From: an uncultured bacterium
GTDB taxonomy: Bacteria; Planctomycetota; Phycisphaerae; Phycisphaerales; SM1A02
Direction: 5' to 3'
Assembly: GCA_903938205.1 (NCBI GenBank)
Contig: CAJACJ010000208.1
Span: forward strand, 1-9,316
Length of the DNA stretch: 9,316 nucleotides
Positions 5,860 through 9,316 of this stretch are shown here, one piece after another. Made by a program: the position numbers and the translations under genes. The first letter of the stretch is position 1; each line of letters starts with the position of its first letter. Below the pieces are notes generated by a model that saw only the letters and a program-made list of their open reading frames with translations, did no database searches and was not told the DNA's origin.

Positions 5860-8800
5860 ATGTCGCCAGATTGCGCGCCTCACGCCGCCACCGGGATTTC
5901 AAGCATGATTTGCGTGGAATGCCAATTCGTGAATCGCGACGGCGTTCGTTTCTGCACTCGTTGCGGCACGCAGCTGTATTTCATGTGTCTGCAATGCAAC
6001 ACGCCCGCGCAGGCCGCAGATGCGTGCTGTGGCAGTTGCGGAGTTCAGCTTTCACCCGCAACAAAAAAATTGCCCGTGCTTGCGCTTGCGCCTTCAGCCA
6101 CCAACGCCACGCCCGCGACGCAGAACGCCGTCGATGCGCAAGATTCCGAGCGCCGCAATGTCACGGTGTTGTTCGCCGACATCAGCGGCTTCACCGCCAT
6201 GAGCGAAAAGTTGGATCCGGAAGTAGTCACCAGCCTCATGAACGGCTGCATGCGCAACTTGGCCGACATTGTCACGCGCTACGAAGGCCATGTCGATAAA
6301 TTTATTGGTGATTGCATCATGGCCATTTTCGGCGCGCCCATTGCGCATGAAAATGATCCCGAGCTCGCCCTTCGCGCCGCGCTGGACATGATGAAGTCCA
6401 TGGAGGAGTACAACAAAACTCTTCCCGTTCAATTGGAAACTCCGCTAGCGCTGCACACCGGCATTAACACGGGCATGGTGATTGCAGGCGGCATGGGCAC
6501 CGATCAAAAAATGCAATACACCGTCATGGGTGACACGGTGAACTTGGCGTCACGCATGGAATCACTGGCGGTCAGCGGCGAAACCTTGGTGAGTTCATAT
6601 ACATACAACCTCACGCGCCACGCTTTCGATTTTGTCGCCATGGATCCCGTCAAAGTAAAAGGCAAAAAAGATCCCGTCGCTGTGTACCGCGTGATCAAAC
6701 CCAAGGCCGTCACCGCAAGCGATACAAAACCAAGTGAAAATCTGCCACTTGTTGGCCGCGAACAAGAGATCAAGATTGTTGGCGACGCCTACACGCGATT
6801 CCGCAAGGGCATGGGTCAAGCGGTCTTCCTGATCTCCGAACCAGGCGTTGGTAAAAGTCGTTTGCAGACTGAGTGCAATAAACAGTTTCACGAGAACGAT
6901 ATTCAAACAGTGTCCGGCGCGTGTCGCTCTTATTCCAGTTGCAGTTCGTATTCCATTTTCATAGAACTCTTTCATAATTTATTTGGCGTGAACTCCGACG
7001 ATGTCGCTATGGCGGCCGCGCACAAAGTGGCGAGTGGTTTGCCGCTTGTCTTGGGATTGAATCCAGAAACGTTGCCCACCGAGGCTAAAGAAGCGATCGT
7101 GTTTATTGCTTTCATGTTGGGCGGAAATCTCAGCGGCGAATTTGATATTCCCCTGAAGGACATGCCGGCTCAGGAAATTAAAATCGCAACTTTCCGCGCT
7201 ATTTCATGGTTGTTTGAGCGCATGGCCCACAAGAAACCGTTGTCCATCACGCTAGAAGATTTGCATTACGCCGACGCCGCCTCCATTGAATTAATCGCGC
7301 ATCTTTTCCGCGTGGTGGGCAAGTCGAACATTCTTCTCATTCTGCTGCTGCGACCCAACAAGGATCACGCCTCCGCGCGGTTGCAGCCAATTGCTCGCAA
7401 GCTGCTTGAAGACGCGTGCATTGAAGTGGCGTTTCGACATTTGGACAACAAGGAAAGCGACCAACTGTCGCGGCTTCTGCTGCACAGCGAAAAAGTTCCT
7501 GAGCAACTATTGCGTTTAATTCGCGAGCGTGCCGTGGGCAACCCTTTATATATAGAAGAGATCGTGCGCAGTTTGCGCGACGATCGCGTTGTGGAAAAAA
7601 CAGACGCCGGCGAGATCCGCATTCTTCGAAATCTTGGCGAGGTGTCTATTCCCAATTCGCTCAGTGGCATGATTACCGCGCGCGTGGACCGTTTACCCGC
7701 GCACCTGAAAGAGCTTCTGAATGTGGCCGCGGTCATTGGTTCCACGTTTCGCCTGGAATTGTTGCGTCGTGTAGCCAACATTCCAAATCTGGACGCGCTG
7801 CTAGACACGTTGACACAAGAAGAAATACTTTTTGAATCGCAAAGCTTTCCAGAAATTGAATACAGCTTCCGCAACGTGTTGATTCAGGAGTCGGTGTACG
7901 GCGCCATGTTGCTGAAAAAGCGCAAGGCTTTGCATTTACAAGTGGCCCAACAAGTGGAGCGCTTGTTCGCCAACAATCTTGAAGAGCAGGCCGAGTTGTT
8001 GGGCTACCACTTTCACTTGGCCGAGGAATGGAAACCGGCCTACGTGCATTTGGTTGCCAGCGGTCTGAAAGCTAAGCGCGCCTTCGCCAATGAAGAAGCG
8101 GTGCGCGCATTTTCGCGCGCGCTCACCGCCGCGCCGTTTGCCGACGCCGCGCAAATGTCGGTGACAGATTTGCATGTCCATCTTTCCGAAACCAAGGAAC
8201 TCATGGGCGAAATGTCCGAGGCCATTGTCCATCGCGAAGAGGCCATCAAAACCACAACCGATGCAAAATTGCAGGCGGATTTTCTGCGCAACATTGGCCG
8301 CATGTATGAGAAGCGCGGTTTCAAGGACGACGCCGCGCGCGTGTATGAGCAGGCATTTGTCCTGCTTGCCGATCATGTCGACTCCCTGGAAATGGGCCAA
8401 CTCTTTATGAATCAAAGTTGGGTGCTCAATCGCTCCCGTGAATTTGCGCCCGCCATGGAAAAAGCAAATGCGGCGCTGGAGATTTTCAAGGTGCACAACT
8501 CGCGCGAAAATATCGCGCTGGTCTACAACAATTTGGCCGTCTTCTGCGAGCATCAAAATGATTTAGACAAGGCCCTGGACTACAACCAGCGCAGCTTGCA
8601 ATTATTCACCGAATTAAATGACAAGCGGCAAATGGCGAATTTATATTTGTCCACGGGCTACGTTCACAACAGTCGCAAAGAGTTTGAGCTGGCGCTGGAA
8701 TTTTTCAGCAAGTCGGTCACTCTCATGGAGCGCATCGGCAATCGCTACGGTGCGGGCACCGCGCTTATGTCCAAGGGCCGCATTTACATGGACACCAATC

Positions 8801-9150
8801 GTCTTGACTTAGCGGCGCGCGAGTTGCATCACTCATTACGCATTCATCAAGAGTTGGACCTGAAGAAAAAAATAGTCGCCAACGAATTAGCTTTGGCCAA
8901 GCTGTATTTAATGAAGCAAGATTGGGACAGCGCGCGCCAGCATCTTGCGGTGGCGCATAGTGAAGCGCAAGCGTTGAATTACGAATCCGACCTAGCCAAA
9001 ATTTTCTTGTTGGAGGCGCAAATTCTTGCCGCCGCCGGCGAAGATCCGCAGGCCGCGTTCGCGCACGCCATTGAATTATTCCAAAAGCTCAAACGCAACC
9101 GCGATGCCGATCAAGCCGCGGCTGAATTGGCCGCGTGGAAGAGCCGGTAA
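5860..9150 (+). CDS. Zinc-ribbon / class III nucleotidyl cyclase / STAND-ATPase / TPR protein
   Basis: A cytosolic 1096-residue multidomain signalling protein. (1) A double zinc ribbon with Cys18/21/32/35 and Cys43/46/57/60. (2) A class III cyclase domain at about 98-278, expected to make cAMP. Metal Asp107 (LFADISGF) and Asp151 (KFIGD) are present, with adenine-selecting Lys147 and Thr221 (YTVMGDTVN) and transition-state Asn228 and Arg232. Lys plus Thr is the class IIIb pattern, a group that includes bicarbonate-responsive enzymes. (3) A STAND/AAA-type ATPase from about 295, with LVGRE, Walker A SEPGVGKSR at 326-334 and Walker B-like LEDLHYAD at 465-472. (4) Helical TPR repeats from about 770 to the end. 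All catalytic residues are intact. ATG at 5860 is the longest start; ATG at 5905 would put the zinc ribbon at the very N-terminus, as is usual for relatives, and may be the true one. No strong ribosome site is visible for either. Natural partners and stimulus are unknown. Confidence 0.93.
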   Translation: MSPDCAPHAATGISSMICVECQFVNRDGVRFCTRCGTQLYFMCLQCNTPAQAADACCGSCGVQLSPATKKLPVLALAPSATNATPATQNAVDAQDSERRNVTVLFADISGFTAMSEKLDPEVVTSLMNGCMRNLADIVTRYEGHVDKFIGDCIMAIFGAPIAHENDPELALRAALDMMKSMEEYNKTLPVQLETPLALHTGINTGMVIAGGMGTDQKMQYTVMGDTVNLASRMESLAVSGETLVSSYTYNLTRHAFDFVAMDPVKVKGKKDPVAVYRVIKPKAVTASDTKPSENLPLVGREQEIKIVGDAYTRFRKGMGQAVFLISEPGVGKSRLQTECNKQFHENDIQTVSGACRSYSSCSSYSIFIELFHNLFGVNSDDVAMAAAHKVASGLPLVLGLNPETLPTEAKEAIVFIAFMLGGNLSGEFDIPLKDMPAQEIKIATFRAISWLFERMAHKKPLSITLEDLHYADAASIELIAHLFRVVGKSNILLILLLRPNKDHASARLQPIARKLLEDACIEVAFRHLDNKESDQLSRLLLHSEKVPEQLLRLIRERAVGNPLYIEEIVRSLRDDRVVEKTDAGEIRILRNLGEVSIPNSLSGMITARVDRLPAHLKELLNVAAVIGSTFRLELLRRVANIPNLDALLDTLTQEEILFESQSFPEIEYSFRNVLIQESVYGAMLLKKRKALHLQVAQQVERLFANNLEEQAELLGYHFHLAEEWKPAYVHLVASGLKAKRAFANEEAVRAFSRALTAAPFADAAQMSVTDLHVHLSETKELMGEMSEAIVHREEAIKTTTDAKLQADFLRNIGRMYEKRGFKDDAARVYEQAFVLLADHVDSLEMGQLFMNQSWVLNRSREFAPAMEKANAALEIFKVHNSRENIALVYNNLAVFCEHQNDLDKALDYNQRSLQLFTELNDKRQMANLYLSTGYVHNSRKEFELALEFFSKSVTLMERIGNRYGAGTALMSKGRIYMDTNRLDLAARELHHSLRIHQELDLKKKIVANELALAKLYLMKQDWDSARQHLAVAHSEAQALNYESDLAKIFLLEAQILAAAGEDPQAAFAHAIELFQKLKRNRDADQAAAELAAWKSR

Positions 9151-9316
9151 AAAGTTCGGTTTCGCTACACGTGATATGGTCTTGCGGGTTCAATGTGAGC
9201 ATCGCCCCATAAGGCTTCATTCTTCTCTTTCTCACACACATCCATATATAGATGCGCCACCGCAAACAACCACATCCGCGCAGTTCATGCGAAGGCGCCC
9301 GCCAGCATATTCATCA
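9151..9316. other. 3' spacer with a possible short minus-strand reading frame
   Basis: No clear terminator follows the cyclase gene. On the minus strand a frame from ATG 9275 to TAG 9167-9165 would encode 36 residues (MWLFAVAHLYMDV, then CEKEKNEALWGDAHIEPARP near the end) with plausible composition and codon use. The frame is closed upstream by TGA at 9287-9285, so it is either a tiny gene, the decayed tail of a gene to the right, or chance. I do not recognise it. Confidence 0.25.

Noticed and set aside
7936..8556. 206-codon minus-strand frame inside the cyclase gene
   Set aside because: It is antisense to the TPR region, with no domain or start signal; the plus frame is clearly the real gene.
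9225..9260. Partial inverted repeat around CATATATAG near the right edge
   Set aside because: The arms are imperfect and AT-only, and there is no following T tract, so a terminator or operator call is not supported.

Overview
This is a bacterial chromosomal window of roughly balanced base composition. Codon use is similar throughout, with many GCG/GCC Ala, TTG Leu and CGC Arg codons. I cannot name the organism. The gene set (UrtA-like sensor module, SMUG1-type uracil-DNA glycosylase, Cdd1-type helix-hairpin-helix protein, HEPN/MNT pair, HXXEE membrane protein, zinc-ribbon/cyclase/ATPase/TPR giant) suits an uncultured, environmental, signalling-rich bacterium. Clear Shine-Dalgarno sequences are nearly absent. 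Several genes instead have a TACTAT- or TATAAT-like hexamer close to the start, which hints at short-leader or leaderless transcripts.

Layout. Bases 1-2015 (minus strand) hold a two-gene signalling unit. The first gene is a membrane-anchored UrtA/Peripla_BP_5-type ligand-binding protein. It is joined by an ATGA stop/start overlap to a membrane sensor that runs off the left edge; only 199 codons of that sensor are present. Divergent from it, bases 2115-3991 (plus strand) carry a nicotinamidase, a Cdd1-type helix-hairpin-helix protein, and a two-gene HEPN/MNT (HepT-MntA, type VII) toxin-antitoxin operon with intact catalytic motifs and its own ATGA overlap. A convergent SMUG1-family glycosylase follows on the minus strand (4046-4846). 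It has an unusual in-frame insertion encoded partly by a perfect palindrome, and no standard start codon where the family's N-terminus should begin.

Bases 4980-5099 hold what looks like the amino-terminal remnant of a larger gene, possibly an HNH-endonuclease-type protein. It overlaps tail-to-tail with a HXXEE-family membrane protein (5079-5675, minus). The right third is one large gene (5860-9150, plus) encoding a double zinc ribbon, a class III (IIIb-like) nucleotidyl cyclase domain, a STAND/AAA-type ATPase and a TPR array. After it, 166 bases contain only a possible short reading frame on the minus strand.

How they work together. Each end of the window encodes signal transduction: extracytoplasmic ligand sensing on the left and second-messenger synthesis on the right. 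The middle is a patchwork of small, independent DNA-repair, NAD-salvage and defence/TA genes with signs of local gene loss. The best leads are the SMUG1 palindromic insertion and missing start, the type VII TA pair, the truncated gene at 4980-5099, and the ligand-binding-protein/sensor coupling. I see no CRISPR array, tRNA, rRNA or insertion sequence.
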